A DNA stretch of 64,000 nucleotides, from the NCBI GenBank assembly GCA_016871575.1, contig VHCW01000005.1, positions 32,193 to 96,192 on the forward strand, in the 5' to 3' direction. The notes below the pieces were generated by a model. It ran no database searches and had not been told where the DNA came from. It worked only from the letters and a program-made list of their open reading frames with translations. The position numbers and the translations under genes are program-made. The stretch is from Verrucomicrobiota bacterium (GTDB taxonomy: Bacteria > Verrucomicrobiota > Verrucomicrobiia > Palsa-1439). Within the stretch, counting starts at the first letter, position 1; each line of letters begins with the position of its first letter. Positions 30,159 through 40,130 of the stretch are shown here, one piece after another.

Positions 30159-31703
30159 GTGAAATCAAAACTGTTATTCGCTGTTTTTCTCGCAGGCGTG
30201 TTTACATCAACGCGATGGGCTGTGTCACAGCAGATGCCCGACATGAAATTGGTGGAGAGCACCTGGAAATCGGGCCAGACGCTGCCGCCGCAGTTGGCTG
30301 CTCATTTCCCGAATTCGCCGCTAAAGGTCAACAACGACACCGGCATCAATGTGCTGGTGGATCTGGCGCACCAGTGCGCATTCGCCACGATGTGGGGGCT
30401 ACCGGGAAAACTGCATTCGCTGGGCTTCCGCTCCATCGTGAGTCATGCCTCGTTGGATACGGTACTGACACCCGGGAAATTCAGCCGCATGCGAATCCCG
30501 ATCAGCAAGGCTGATGACGGCAAGGCGATCCGTGCATTTGGCTGGGTGCCGAATCCGCGCTTCAACGTCGTGATCACTCTCCAGTCCGATCCCAACGCAC
30601 AATCTTATCTGCCGGAGGAACGCGCTGCATTGGACTCGTTTGTGAAGAACGGCGGCGGCCTTGTCATCGTTGACAACGGCATCGGTCGCCAGAAGAAACA
30701 ATTGGCGGCATGGGCGGATCAGAGTCTGGCCACCACGTTCGGCGTGGACTTCAAATCATTCATCGCCGGCAAGTCAAACACCCTGCTCGGCCCCGCGTGG
30801 CAAGTCACGCCGGCCATCTCGCGACGCGTCGTGGGGAAAGGACGCGTGGTGCTGGTCTCGTCATTCAAGGAGATCGAGAGCGACAAGAAAGCGTCGAAGC
30901 AGGAAGCAGCGGCCAAACAGGCCGTGCTCAAGGAAATCGTGACGTGGGCCGCCGGCGGAAGCGCGCCGGTGGGCGGCGAAGCGCGTTTCTCACAAACACA
31001 AGGTGGTGGCGGCGGCATTTATCCTGAACTGGAGGAACGGCTGAAGGGCGCAGTGGTTTATTACGCGCGAAACCAGAAAGCGAATCTGTTGCAGGCCGTG
31101 CGACAGGAACTGCCGAAGATCACCGACAGCCTCTATGCGTGGCTGCCTTCGCCGGTGCCGCAGGAACCGATGGTCATCATTCTCGCCGCCGGCGGTGGCG
31201 GCGGCTGGGCCGTCAACGCCTTTTACCCGAAGGAAACCGGCGTCATCTCGCTCGATACGGTGGGTTTGTTCGGCGTGTTCGCCCATGAACTCGGACACAC
31301 GATGAGCGGCCCGCGCAACGCGAAAGGCGAAACCGCGGCCAACTGGTTCGACGGCAACCAAGGCGAAGCCCACGCCGGCTGGTGGCAGGGAAAAATCCTC
31401 GCCATTTACAGCAAAAACAAATCCATGCGCGATTGCAACGACGTGTTCAAGTTCGACAAGAACGCCGCCGAGCTTGACCTGACACAAAAGCAGGAGAAGG
31501 GAAAAGCATGGAAGAAACTGTGGTGGATCTGGCAGAAGCTCGATGATCGGTACGGCACCACGCTGACGCGCTCCCGTTTGGAGCGCATCGCATTTCAGGG
31601 AAAAACAATCGAATTGCCGGTGGCGCCGCTCCAAGTCTCGCCCGCCGGCAACGCGCGACACGATCCAATCGGCGACTACACGAAACCGGTGCCGTTGAGA
31701 TAA
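30159..31703 (+). CDS. Secreted zinc metalloprotease-like protein (HExxH) with ThuA/GATase-like N-half
   Basis: GTG start; VFAHELGHTMSGPRNAKGE zinc motif; GGGLVIVDNG ... VGKGRVVLVSS in N-half. Confidence 0.7.
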   Translation: MKSKLLFAVFLAGVFTSTRWAVSQQMPDMKLVESTWKSGQTLPPQLAAHFPNSPLKVNNDTGINVLVDLAHQCAFATMWGLPGKLHSLGFRSIVSHASLDTVLTPGKFSRMRIPISKADDGKAIRAFGWVPNPRFNVVITLQSDPNAQSYLPEERAALDSFVKNGGGLVIVDNGIGRQKKQLAAWADQSLATTFGVDFKSFIAGKSNTLLGPAWQVTPAISRRVVGKGRVVLVSSFKEIESDKKASKQEAAAKQAVLKEIVTWAAGGSAPVGGEARFSQTQGGGGGIYPELEERLKGAVVYYARNQKANLLQAVRQELPKITDSLYAWLPSPVPQEPMVIILAAGGGGGWAVNAFYPKETGVISLDTVGLFGVFAHELGHTMSGPRNAKGETAANWFDGNQGEAHAGWWQGKILAIYSKNKSMRDCNDVFKFDKNAAELDLTQKQEKGKAWKKLWWIWQKLDDRYGTTLTRSRLERIAFQGKTIELPVAPLQVSPAGNARHDPIGDYTKPVPLR

Positions 31704-31744
31704 GCATGACAAGCGCACTCTGTTCTGGTGTAGCGCTTGCCGCT

Positions 31745-32086
31745 TGCAACGGTGTTCGGCGGCTTGCATCCCGACATGAGACCGCCATTCGTCACGTGGG
31801 TGGAACAGGGCAAAGCCACGGCGAGCGAACTGCGCGTCGCTGCCGTCGGTTCCGGCTTCACCGGTCCAACCGATACGAATACACCATGAACACACACGTT
31901 ATCTCCACGGCGATCTTCCTCGCCGCACTGACCTCCGATGCTGCGTGGCAGGCTTGGACGTGCCGCGATGCGACCCACGTATTGCGCGACGAGCCGGCGG
32001 ACAAGACAAAGAGCGTGGTCCTCCAAGCTGCCAGCCACATCTACGTTCTGTTGTCAGATCTCACGACGAAAGAACTAAGAACCTGA
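31745..32086 (+). pseudogene. Two decayed secreted-gene fragments
   Basis: Frame 1: TVFGGLHPDMRPPFVTWVEQGKATASELRVAAVGSGFTGPTDTNTP*; frame 2: MNTHVISTAIFLAALTSDAAWQAWTCRDATHVLRDEPADKTKSVVLQAAS..., signal peptide plus N-terminal fragment, then stop. Confidence 0.5.
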
Positions 32087-32105
32087 CTCCGTCGGGTGTT
32101 GGGTG

Positions 32106-32127
32106 TTGTGTAACAGCTGTTACACAA
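32106..32127. repeat. 22-bp perfect palindrome TTGTGTAACAGCTGTTACACAA
   Basis: Exact self-complementarity; partially extends outward (GTTGGGTG/TACCCGAC). Confidence 0.9.
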
Positions 32128-32315
32128 TACCCGACGAGTCGCGCCTGCCACGGGCGAATTGAACTGCATTGTTCCGGCCGAGCGCCTTCGCCAGGATTGC
32201 CAGCCGACGAAAGACGGTCACTGGTCTTGACGTCTGCTTGGCAACCGGTCTAGAAATGCCCTTGAAATGAGATACGCAATACAAAGCAGAGACAGATTCG
32301 GAGGCGACGCCAACC

Positions 32316-34406
32316 GTGTTCGGTAACGCCATGAAGTGCCTGTTCGCGCTGTTCTTGGTCCTGCCGGTCTTTGCCGGCACCAATGCCGCCCACGAGGCCG
32401 TGATCGCGCGCGTGACCGCCAGCCTGCTCGCGCAGTCGCACTTCGCCGCGCAACGCGACGCCGCCGCGGTCTCGGCGAAGTTTTTCGACAACTACCTCCT
32501 CCTGCTTGACGGCGCGAAGATGCACCTGCTGGAAAGCGATGTCGCGGAGTTCGCGCCTTACCGGACGATGTTGATGGAGTTGACGCTCAAGACGGGCGAC
32601 ACCAGCCCGGCCCGGATCATCTTCAACCGTTACCTGCAACGCCACGAGCAACGGACGAAGTTCGTCCACGAACTGCTGGAGAAGGAGGCGTTCGAGTTTG
32701 CCGGCGACGAGACGTACAAGTTCGACCGCGAACACGCCGCGCGTCCTCGCGACCTTGCGGAAGCGCAGCAACTGTGGCGTCAGCATCTCCGTCACGAATA
32801 CCTCGCGGAGAAACTCGGCGGCCAGAAACCGGCCGAGATCGTGAAGCTCCTTCACAAGCGCTACGACCGCACGTGGCGCACGATCCAGAAACTCCACGCC
32901 GACCAGATTTTCGAGATGTACCTGACTGCGTTGGCCCGCGTCTATGACCCGCACTCCGACTACATGGGGCCGCGCCAGTTGGAGGACTTCAATATCTCCA
33001 TGAAACTCTCGCTCTGCGGCATCGGCGCGGTCCTGCAATCCGAGGACGGCTACTGCAAGATCCGCGAGGTGTTGCCGGGCGGCCCGGCGGCGTTGAGCAA
33101 GAAGATCAAGGTGGGCGACCGGATCGTCGCCGTCGCGCAGGAGCAGAAGGAACCAGTGGACATCATCGAGATGCCCCTGACGGACGCCGTCCGCCTCATC
33201 CGCGGCGACAAAGGGACGAAGGTGACGTTGACGTTGATTCCCGTGGACGCCGCCGATGCGTCGGTCCGTCAGTCCCTCACCCTAGTGCGCGACGAAATCC
33301 GCGTCGAGCAACAGCAAGCCAAGGCCCGGATCGTGGACCTGCCGGGCAAGGACGCGAAACCGGTGCGGCTCGGCGTCGTGGACCTGCCGTCGTTCTACAT
33401 GGGCGCCGACAACGGCAAGGGCAAGCGCGAGGGCGCGACAGCGGACGTGGCGAAGTTGATCGGGAAATTGAAACGCGAGAGCGTCCAGGGCCTGCTCCTT
33501 GACCTGCGCCGCAACGGCGGCGGTTCCCTCGACGAAGCCATCAGCCTCACCGGCCTGTTCATTGAACGCGGCCCGGTCGTCCAGACCAAGGACGCCAACG
33601 GAGGGGTCAACGTCGTGGAGGACACCGACCCGGCGGTGTTGTACGACGGGCCGCTGGTGGTGTTGACGAGCCGGTTCAGCGCGTCGGCGTCGGAGATTCT
33701 CGCGGCGGCGGTGCAGGACTATGGGCGCGGACTGGTGGTGGGCGACCCGTCAACGTTCGGCAAGGGCACGGTGCAGAGCTTGATCCAGTTGGGGCCGATC
33801 ATGCAGCAGAATCGCCTCGATGGCGGCGCCAACCCCGGCGCGTTGAAACTGACGATCCGCAAGTTCTACCGGCCGGCCGGCGGCTCGATGCAGCGCCAGG
33901 GTGTCCTGCCCGATCTCGTGCTGCCGTCCGGTTCCGCCGTGCTCAAGGTGGGCGAGGCGCAGATGGCGACGTCGTTGCCGTGGGACGAGATCCCGGCGAC
34001 GGGCCACGCCCGGTTGAATCGTGTCGAACCGAAGTTGCCGGCGTTGCGCGAGCGCTCGGCGGCGCGCATCGCGAACGAACAGGAGTTTGTGTGGCTGGGG
34101 GAAGACAGCGAGCGGTTGCGCACACAACTGGCACAGGCCGCCGTTTCGCTCAACGAGAAGAAACGCCTTCAGGAGAAGACCGAGCAGGAGAAGCGTGACG
34201 AGGCGCGCAAGAAAGCCCGAACCGACCATCCGCCGGCGAAGGAAACCCAATACGAGATCACGCTCAAGCTCGCCGACCTTGAAGGGCTGCCGAAGCCGGT
34301 CACCCCGGGCACAAATGACGTCGCGGCCGCGCCGGATGTGACGTTGGTGGAAGCGACGCGGTTGTTGGCGGACCTTGTGGGACTGAGCGCGACAGAACCT
34401 CAGTAG
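32316..34406 (+). CDS. prc: Carboxy-terminal (tail-specific) protease, S41 family
   Basis: PDZ (VLPGGPAALSKKIKVGDRIVAVAQ), FSASASEILAAAVQDYGRGLVVGDPSTFGKGTVQ catalytic region, C-terminal Prc-type helical domain; SD GGAGG upstream. Confidence 0.92.
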   Translation: MFGNAMKCLFALFLVLPVFAGTNAAHEAVIARVTASLLAQSHFAAQRDAAAVSAKFFDNYLLLLDGAKMHLLESDVAEFAPYRTMLMELTLKTGDTSPARIIFNRYLQRHEQRTKFVHELLEKEAFEFAGDETYKFDREHAARPRDLAEAQQLWRQHLRHEYLAEKLGGQKPAEIVKLLHKRYDRTWRTIQKLHADQIFEMYLTALARVYDPHSDYMGPRQLEDFNISMKLSLCGIGAVLQSEDGYCKIREVLPGGPAALSKKIKVGDRIVAVAQEQKEPVDIIEMPLTDAVRLIRGDKGTKVTLTLIPVDAADASVRQSLTLVRDEIRVEQQQAKARIVDLPGKDAKPVRLGVVDLPSFYMGADNGKGKREGATADVAKLIGKLKRESVQGLLLDLRRNGGGSLDEAISLTGLFIERGPVVQTKDANGGVNVVEDTDPAVLYDGPLVVLTSRFSASASEILAAAVQDYGRGLVVGDPSTFGKGTVQSLIQLGPIMQQNRLDGGANPGALKLTIRKFYRPAGGSMQRQGVLPDLVLPSGSAVLKVGEAQMATSLPWDEIPATGHARLNRVEPKLPALRERSAARIANEQEFVWLGEDSERLRTQLAQAAVSLNEKKRLQEKTEQEKRDEARKKARTDHPPAKETQYEITLKLADLEGLPKPVTPGTNDVAAAPDVTLVEATRLLADLVGLSATEPQ

Positions 34407-34407
34407 C

Positions 34408-36036
34408 GTGGACATGAATGATTTCTTCCAAGCGGACCGGAAAACCGGCGCCCGCAACGCCGGGCCGGGCCGTGTTTCCCGCAAGTTTCCACTGCAACTG
34501 GTGATGGGCGTCTGCCTGTTGCTGGGGGCGTGGCTGGCAGAGTCCAGTCAAACGCCGGTGGTCGCGGAACGGCTCACTGTCCTCGAGCATCCTTCACCGG
34601 AGGAGCTTGGGAAGGGATTCGCACGATGGGCGGAAAAGTTTCCGGACCGGTTCACCTTCGAGTCGCGAGGTTCGACTCTGGAGAAGCGTCCGATCTTGAT
34701 GGGAAGAATCACGGACCGGCGCGTCGCGGATGAGGACAAACAGGTCGCGCTACTGACTTCCGCCCACGTGGCGAAAGAACTCAACGCCGGCACCGGCCTG
34801 TTGCGACTGATGAAATGGCTGTTGAGCGATGACCCGGAGGCGGCGGAACTCCGCAGACGGCAGATCGTGCTCGTGGTGCCCTACACCGATCCCGATTTCA
34901 TTGCCGGCGGCGAACTGGACAAGTCGCGCCCGATCTACGGCGGCTGGGCGGCGCCGGGCGTGCGGTTGTGGAGCGTCCACGGCGTGGCCAAGCCGGAAGC
35001 GCATCCCGAAGCGGCCGCCATGCAACGCATCATGGATGAATACCAGCCCGAGTTGCATGTTGACTTCCATGGTTTCACCGAAGCCGAGCGCACGATGTGG
35101 GAGAGCACCGGCATCTCCTGGGCATCGGCAGTCGCGCGTCCGTTCCTGCACGATGTCGCCCAAAAAATTGACGCCGCCGCCGAGTCCCAGGGTTTACTGA
35201 TTACGCGCGGCGAGCAGGACGACGGCAAGATCCGCACCACCAGCGAGGTGGAAGGTTTTCCCGATTACACGTTCTACCTGCGCACCGCTTATCCCATCTT
35301 CACCCTGTATCCTTACTGCCGCTATCACACCTTGGCTTTCATCATGGAGGTCGGTTACGAGGAAAGCCTGATTGCCCGGGCCAAGCGCGCCCTCCAGATC
35401 GGTCATGAGCGTGGACGCTACGAGCGTTATGAAAGTTATCCCGTCAATCAGATCGCCAATCACACCTTGTTGGCGGTTGCCGCCTACGGGCGCACGGCCA
35501 GCGAACGACGCCGCAGCCGGGTGGAGCTTTGGCAGAAACTGCCGCAACTCTACTATGGCACCGCCGCGCCGACTCCTGCGCGCGGCACGTTGATGGGGTA
35601 CGTGGCCACCACGACCAACGGGACAACGATGATCCGGAACAGAAAAGTCACGAAAGTCATCGAGAGCCTGAAAGGCAACCCTCAGTTCGACACGGCGGGC
35701 CTCGCTGCCGCCGCCGCGTTGTTTCCGTACGGCGGTTTTGGCGGTCCCCGGCCCGAACGCAAGGCGCTGGAGGGAGCCATCAGTCAGGGGCCAATCCAAC
35801 ACGGCCTCGCCATCCGCCTGCTGATCCCTTACGCGGACGCAACCATCACCGAAGTCCGACTGGACGGCCACGTGATCAAGGAATCGTCCACCGACGGCTA
35901 TCACCTCCTTCACCGGCCGGGCGTGGTCGTGGAAATCGCCATCCCGCCGGACAAGGTCAAGGACGTGCACATCGTTTCCTGCAACTACGACACGCCGACC
36001 AAACGGCGCGCCGGCTTTACCAAGGATGACTGGTGA
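34408..36036 (+). CDS. M14 zinc carboxypeptidase-like protein
   Basis: VALLTSAHVAKELNAGTGLLRLMKWLLSDDPEAAELRRRQIVLVVPYTDPDF...ELHVDFHGFTEAERTMWE. Confidence 0.65.
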   Translation: MDMNDFFQADRKTGARNAGPGRVSRKFPLQLVMGVCLLLGAWLAESSQTPVVAERLTVLEHPSPEELGKGFARWAEKFPDRFTFESRGSTLEKRPILMGRITDRRVADEDKQVALLTSAHVAKELNAGTGLLRLMKWLLSDDPEAAELRRRQIVLVVPYTDPDFIAGGELDKSRPIYGGWAAPGVRLWSVHGVAKPEAHPEAAAMQRIMDEYQPELHVDFHGFTEAERTMWESTGISWASAVARPFLHDVAQKIDAAAESQGLLITRGEQDDGKIRTTSEVEGFPDYTFYLRTAYPIFTLYPYCRYHTLAFIMEVGYEESLIARAKRALQIGHERGRYERYESYPVNQIANHTLLAVAAYGRTASERRRSRVELWQKLPQLYYGTAAPTPARGTLMGYVATTTNGTTMIRNRKVTKVIESLKGNPQFDTAGLAAAAALFPYGGFGGPRPERKALEGAISQGPIQHGLAIRLLIPYADATITEVRLDGHVIKESSTDGYHLLHRPGVVVEIAIPPDKVKDVHIVSCNYDTPTKRRAGFTKDDW

Positions 36037-36041
36037 TTCAC

Positions 36042-37460
36042 ATGAAAACCTCGCTTCTTTCCCTCCTGATGTGCGCTGCCGGTTTTGCGCGCGCCGAGTC
36101 GCCGGTGAACATTGGTTCCCGTCTGGAACTGTTTGTGGACCGGCTCCTGATCGAGCGGATGGAAGGCGTGCGATTGGAACTGTATCACCCGGTCAAGACG
36201 CCCCGCCCCAAGTCGCCATTGCCGGTGCATCACATGGTTACCGTCATCAAGGACGGCAATCTGTACCGCGCATGGTATCGCGGCAGCGATCCCGCCCTCC
36301 CGACCCGTAAGGAAGAGCCGTCCGGGCGTGAAGTCATCCATTATGCCGAGAGCGATGACGGCCACGAGTGGCGATTCCCCATTCTCCGACTGCACGAGGT
36401 CGGCGGCACAAAAGAAAACAACGTCATCCTCGCGAACCAACCGAGGCTGTTGGAAAATTTCATGCCGTTTCTCGACACCCGACCGGGCATTCCCCCGACC
36501 GAACGCTACAAGGCGCTGTCCGGACATCCCGGCCCCGGCAACAAATTGGGCCTCGACAAGCCCGGTCATGGGCTGGTCGCATTCGTTTCGCCGGACGGCA
36601 TCCATTGGACCAACAAAGGCGAGGTCATCCCGTATCGGCCGCAGTGGCGGCACGCCTTCGATTCGCCAAATGTTTCCTTCTGGTCGGAAGCCGAGCAATT
36701 GTATGTTTGCTACTTCCGCACATGGACTCCCGACGACCGGTTGCGCACCATCAGCCGTGTCACCTCGCCCGATTTTATCAAGTGGAGCGACCCAGTCGCC
36801 ATGAACCCCAACCGGCCCGGCGAACATCTCTACACCAACATGACCGCGCCGTATCCGCGCGCGCCCCACATTTACCTTTCTTTCCCCACCCGCTTTGTGC
36901 CGGGCCGGGGCGACGCGCCGGCTTACGACAAAAAAGACGACAACGTCACCGATGTCCTGTTCATGTCCACGCGCGCCGGTTCGACCCGTTACGACCGCAC
37001 GTTTACCGAGGCGTTCATCCGGCCGGGACTCGATCCCAAACGCTGGATCAACCGCGCCAATTACGTTGCACTAAACATTCATTTCCTTCGTCCCGATGAA
37101 ATCTCCATCTACCACCGCAGCGGCGACCGTTATGTTCTTCGCACGGACGGCTTCATTTCCGTTCATGCCGGCTCGGCAGAGGGAGAACTGCTGACCAAAC
37201 CCCTGATCTTCTCCGGCCGCGAACTCGTGCTGAACTACAGCACCAGCGCCGCCGGCGGCATCCGCGTGGAACTCCAACAACCCGGCGGCCAGCCGATCCC
37301 CGGCTTCACCTTGGCGGACAGCGCGACCCTCTACGGCGACCGCATCGAGGGCGCCGTCACTTGGAAAGACAACTCTGATTTGTCCTCCCTCGCCGGCCGG
37401 CCCGTGCGGCTCCGCGTTGTGATGACCGAGGCCGACCTCTACTCATTCCGGTTCAAATAA
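36042..37460 (+). CDS. Secreted glycosidase-like five-bladed propeller protein (GH43/32/68-like)
   Basis: MKTSLLSLLMCAAGFARAES; RLELFVDRLLIERMEGVRLELYHPVKTPRPKSPLPVHHMVTVIKDGNLYRAWYRGSDP; common PVC family. Confidence 0.75.
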   Translation: MKTSLLSLLMCAAGFARAESPVNIGSRLELFVDRLLIERMEGVRLELYHPVKTPRPKSPLPVHHMVTVIKDGNLYRAWYRGSDPALPTRKEEPSGREVIHYAESDDGHEWRFPILRLHEVGGTKENNVILANQPRLLENFMPFLDTRPGIPPTERYKALSGHPGPGNKLGLDKPGHGLVAFVSPDGIHWTNKGEVIPYRPQWRHAFDSPNVSFWSEAEQLYVCYFRTWTPDDRLRTISRVTSPDFIKWSDPVAMNPNRPGEHLYTNMTAPYPRAPHIYLSFPTRFVPGRGDAPAYDKKDDNVTDVLFMSTRAGSTRYDRTFTEAFIRPGLDPKRWINRANYVALNIHFLRPDEISIYHRSGDRYVLRTDGFISVHAGSAEGELLTKPLIFSGRELVLNYSTSAAGGIRVELQQPGGQPIPGFTLADSATLYGDRIEGAVTWKDNSDLSSLAGRPVRLRVVMTEADLYSFRFK

Positions 37461-37481
37461 ATAGGTGGGGTAGGTGGGGTC

Positions 37482-38007
37482 AACACCTGACAACTGATTT
37501 TTTTACCTTACGGCCTTCAGGCGATACACGCCGCGACTCACCCGCTCGATCTCCTCGGCGTTTGACAACGCCATCGCCACCTGTTGACGGAAGTCCTTCC
37601 CTTTCGTCTCGTATCCGCCCTCCAAGATAGCCTTTGTGATTTCCTCGATCCCCAAGCCATCTTCCTTCCCTCGCAACACCTCCAACATGCGGCTCATCAA
37701 CGACCCTTCTTGTTTCCGTCGTTTCCGCGCAGGCCCTTTCGCGGGCGTCTCCGGTCCGCGTCGTGGCAACACGCTGCTGGGATCGAGTCGTCCTTCCTTC
37801 AGATCGGCGATCTGCGTCTCCAGCTTGGCCAACTCCTCCCGCACTGCCTGTCGTTTCCCCTCAAGCCACGTCAGCGCCTCCTTGGCCGCCTTCAACCGCT
37901 CGATCTCGTGCAAATCCATCTTTTCCAACATCTCTCGAAATACCGTCTCGCTCATCGCAACACCGCCTTTCCGTGCTTTCCTGCTCAACCAACAGTTGTC
38001 AGGTGTT
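37482..38007. mobile_element. Putative inverted-repeat-bounded cassette carrying a coiled-coil/HTH gene
   Basis: AACACCTGACAACTG (37482-37496) and its exact reverse complement CAGTTGTCAGGTGTT (37993-38007) flank one small gene; both ends lie just outside the ORF. Confidence 0.45.
37503..37955 (-). CDS. Coiled-coil + winged-helix (HARE-HTH-like) small protein
   Basis: MSETVFREMLEKMDLHEIERLKAAKEALTWLEGKRQAVREELAKLETQIADLKEG...SLMSRMLEVLRGKEDGLGIEEITKAILEGGYETKGKDFRQQVAMALSNAEEIERVSRGVYRLKAVR; TTG alternative start 37988. Confidence 0.7.
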   Translation of the reverse strand: MSETVFREMLEKMDLHEIERLKAAKEALTWLEGKRQAVREELAKLETQIADLKEGRLDPSSVLPRRGPETPAKGPARKRRKQEGSLMSRMLEVLRGKEDGLGIEEITKAILEGGYETKGKDFRQQVAMALSNAEEIERVSRGVYRLKAVR

Positions 38008-38031
38008 TAGACCATTTTTTGCCCTTTTTTG

Positions 38032-38098
38032 AATGTGGGGCAGGTTTGCAACCTGCCTCCTTGTCATTAAAGAGCAGGTTGCAAACCTGCTCCACATT
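38032..38098. repeat. Long hairpin repeat, 25-nt arms (24/25 complementary)
   Basis: AATGTGGGGCAGGTTTGCAACCTGC ... GCAGGTTGCAAACCTGCTCCACATT. Confidence 0.9.
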
Positions 38099-38140
38099 GA
38101 GTTACCGCTTCCGCTTCGGCTTGCCGCTGTTTTGCCCATT

Positions 38141-38163
38141 GTAGGGCAGCCGCCCCGGTTGCC
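38141..38163 (+). repeat. GTAG-type REP hairpin
   Basis: GTAGGGCAGCCGCCCCGGTTGCC; same layout as 7281-7303. Confidence 0.65.
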
Positions 38164-38832
38164 TTTGTTCCCTTCTTGAATGTGGGAGGGGCCTTGGCGC
38201 CCCGACCGCCCAAACCCGTCGCCGCACTGAGGCGGCTCCCACGTTGGATCTCACGTTCGCGCCGGTGACGCGGACGAGCCGGCGGCTCGTCCCTAGTGTG
38301 CTCGGCAGGTGCTGGGTCTTGCGGGCTGGAAGGTGCCCGTCGGAGGAGATGAGACCAACCGTAGTCGAACTGTCAGGCCGAGGCCGCAAGGCGCAGGCTG
38401 AAAGGACGGAAGACAAAGGCGCGGGCGTAGGAACACGAACAGGCAGCGAGGCTCAATGTCGCGGGCGAGCAGGCTAGGACGCGCGAAGCCCAACCTTCAT
38501 CGAACGACATGGAGTAGAGCCTGACGCCGTGCGCCGACAGAACCAGCACTGACCCGAGGAGACCCGACAGCCGAGAGGTCGTCGGGAGTCAGCAGAGGCC
38601 ATAGTAGCGAGGACGCTCCGCGAAAGCGGGGAACAGCGAAGGGCCGAAGAACAACCAACAAAGCTACGAAGGAAGCGTCAGCGACGGACACAGAGTCGTC
38701 GGAAACGGACGGGCGCGACAACTGCGGTCAGGTCCCGCACCGGCAGAACCTGCGACGAGGCGATGGAGTCGCCGCAGTCGCGGAGAGCGCGACGGCCAGT
38801 CTGGCGATGACCGCGACCTTGGAGAGAAAGCA

Positions 38833-40080
38833 ATGTACGAGAACCTGATGGAACAGGCCGTGAGCCGTGAGAATGCGCGGAGCGCCTTGCGTGCGGTACA
38901 ACGCAATCAAGGCGCCGCCGGCATTGACGGCATGACGGTCAAGCAGTTGGAGTCCCACCTGCGGCAACACGGGGAACGGGTGTGCGCGAAGTTGTTGGCG
39001 GGCACCTATACGCCCAGTCCGGTGCGGCGGGTGGAGATTCCGAAGCCGAACGGTGGAACGCGGAGGCTGGGCATCCCGACGGTGATGGATCGGTTTGTGC
39101 AACAGGTGCTGTTGCAAGTGTTGCAACCGATCTGGGAACCGTTGTTCAGCGAGCACCGCTACGGGTTCCGACCGGGACGCAGCGCGCACGATGCCGTGCG
39201 CGTGGCACGCGAGCATGTGCGCCAAGGGAAAAGCTGGGTGGTGGACATGGACATCACGAGCTTCTTCGACCGCGTGCATCACGACATCCTGATGACCCGC
39301 ATCGGGCGCGTGGTGCGCGACAAGCGAGTGCTGCGCCTGATCGGGAAGTATCTGCGCAGCGGCGCGCTGGTGGAAGGGGTGGTGGTGGCGAGCGAGGAAG
39401 GCACGCCGCAAGGCGGACCGCTCTCGCCCCTGTTGGCCAACATCTATCTGGACGCCTTGGACAAAGAACTGGAGCGACGCGGACTGGCATTTGTGCGGTA
39501 CGCGGACGACTGCAACATGTACGTGAGCAGTCCCCGCGCGGCGGAGCGAGTGTTGGCGAGCGTGAGCCAGTGGCTGGCGTGCGAACTGCGACTGGAAGTC
39601 AACGCGACCAAAAGCGGAGTGGGCCGGCCTTGGGAACGGAAGTTTCTGGGGTTTCGGATTCGGACTGACCTGAAGATTGAAGTGGCGCCGCCGAGCGTGG
39701 CACGCTTCAAGACGAAAGTGCGGGAGCTGTGGCGAAGCTGCCAGAGTCTGAGCAGCGAACGGCTGCGGGAGAACTGGCGCGCCTTCGTGCGAGGCTGGTG
39801 GGGCTACTACCGGCTGACCGAAGACCGCCGCAACGTGACGCGCTGGGAAGGCTGGATTCGACGGCACATTCGGAAATGCTTCTGGTTGCGGTGGCACGAC
39901 TGGCGGGGAAGGCAGCGCAAGCTGCGACTGCTGGGCGTGCGGGGTCATGGGCTGCGCGTGGCATCGAGCAGCAAAGGCGCGTGGCGGATTGCGGCCAGTC
40001 CCGTGATGCAACAAGCGTTACGCAACGCGATACTGCGGCGGCATGGCTTCTGGGTTCCGACGGACTTGGCTCTGACGTGA
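38833..40080 (+). CDS. ltrA: Group II intron reverse transcriptase/maturase
   Basis: GIDGMTVKQLESHL, RPLGIP-type motif RRLGIPTVMDRFVQQ, YGFRPGRSAHDA, VVDMDITSFFDRV, GTPQGGPLSPLLANIYLD, FVRYADDCNMYV; C-terminal maturase (X) domain, no obvious endonuclease domain. Confidence 0.95.
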   Translation: MYENLMEQAVSRENARSALRAVQRNQGAAGIDGMTVKQLESHLRQHGERVCAKLLAGTYTPSPVRRVEIPKPNGGTRRLGIPTVMDRFVQQVLLQVLQPIWEPLFSEHRYGFRPGRSAHDAVRVAREHVRQGKSWVVDMDITSFFDRVHHDILMTRIGRVVRDKRVLRLIGKYLRSGALVEGVVVASEEGTPQGGPLSPLLANIYLDALDKELERRGLAFVRYADDCNMYVSSPRAAERVLASVSQWLACELRLEVNATKSGVGRPWERKFLGFRIRTDLKIEVAPPSVARFKTKVRELWRSCQSLSSERLRENWRAFVRGWWGYYRLTEDRRNVTRWEGWIRRHIRKCFWLRWHDWRGRQRKLRLLGVRGHGLRVASSSKGAWRIAASPVMQQALRNAILRRHGFWVPTDLALT

Positions 40081-40096
40081 TGTGGGGCAATGTTCA

Positions 40097-40130
40097 ACCG
40101 CCGGATGCGGAAGACCGCACGTCCGGTGGT
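40097..40130 (+). ncRNA. Group II intron domain V
   Basis: ACCGCCGGATGCGGAAGACCGCACGTCCGGTGGT folds as the 34-nt two-stem DV with tetraloop and 2-nt bulge (CG). Confidence 0.85.

Noticed and set aside
38244-38829. Small ORFs on both strands upstream of the maturase
   Set aside because: Lie within the intron's structured RNA (domains I-IV); Arg/Ser-rich low-information translations.
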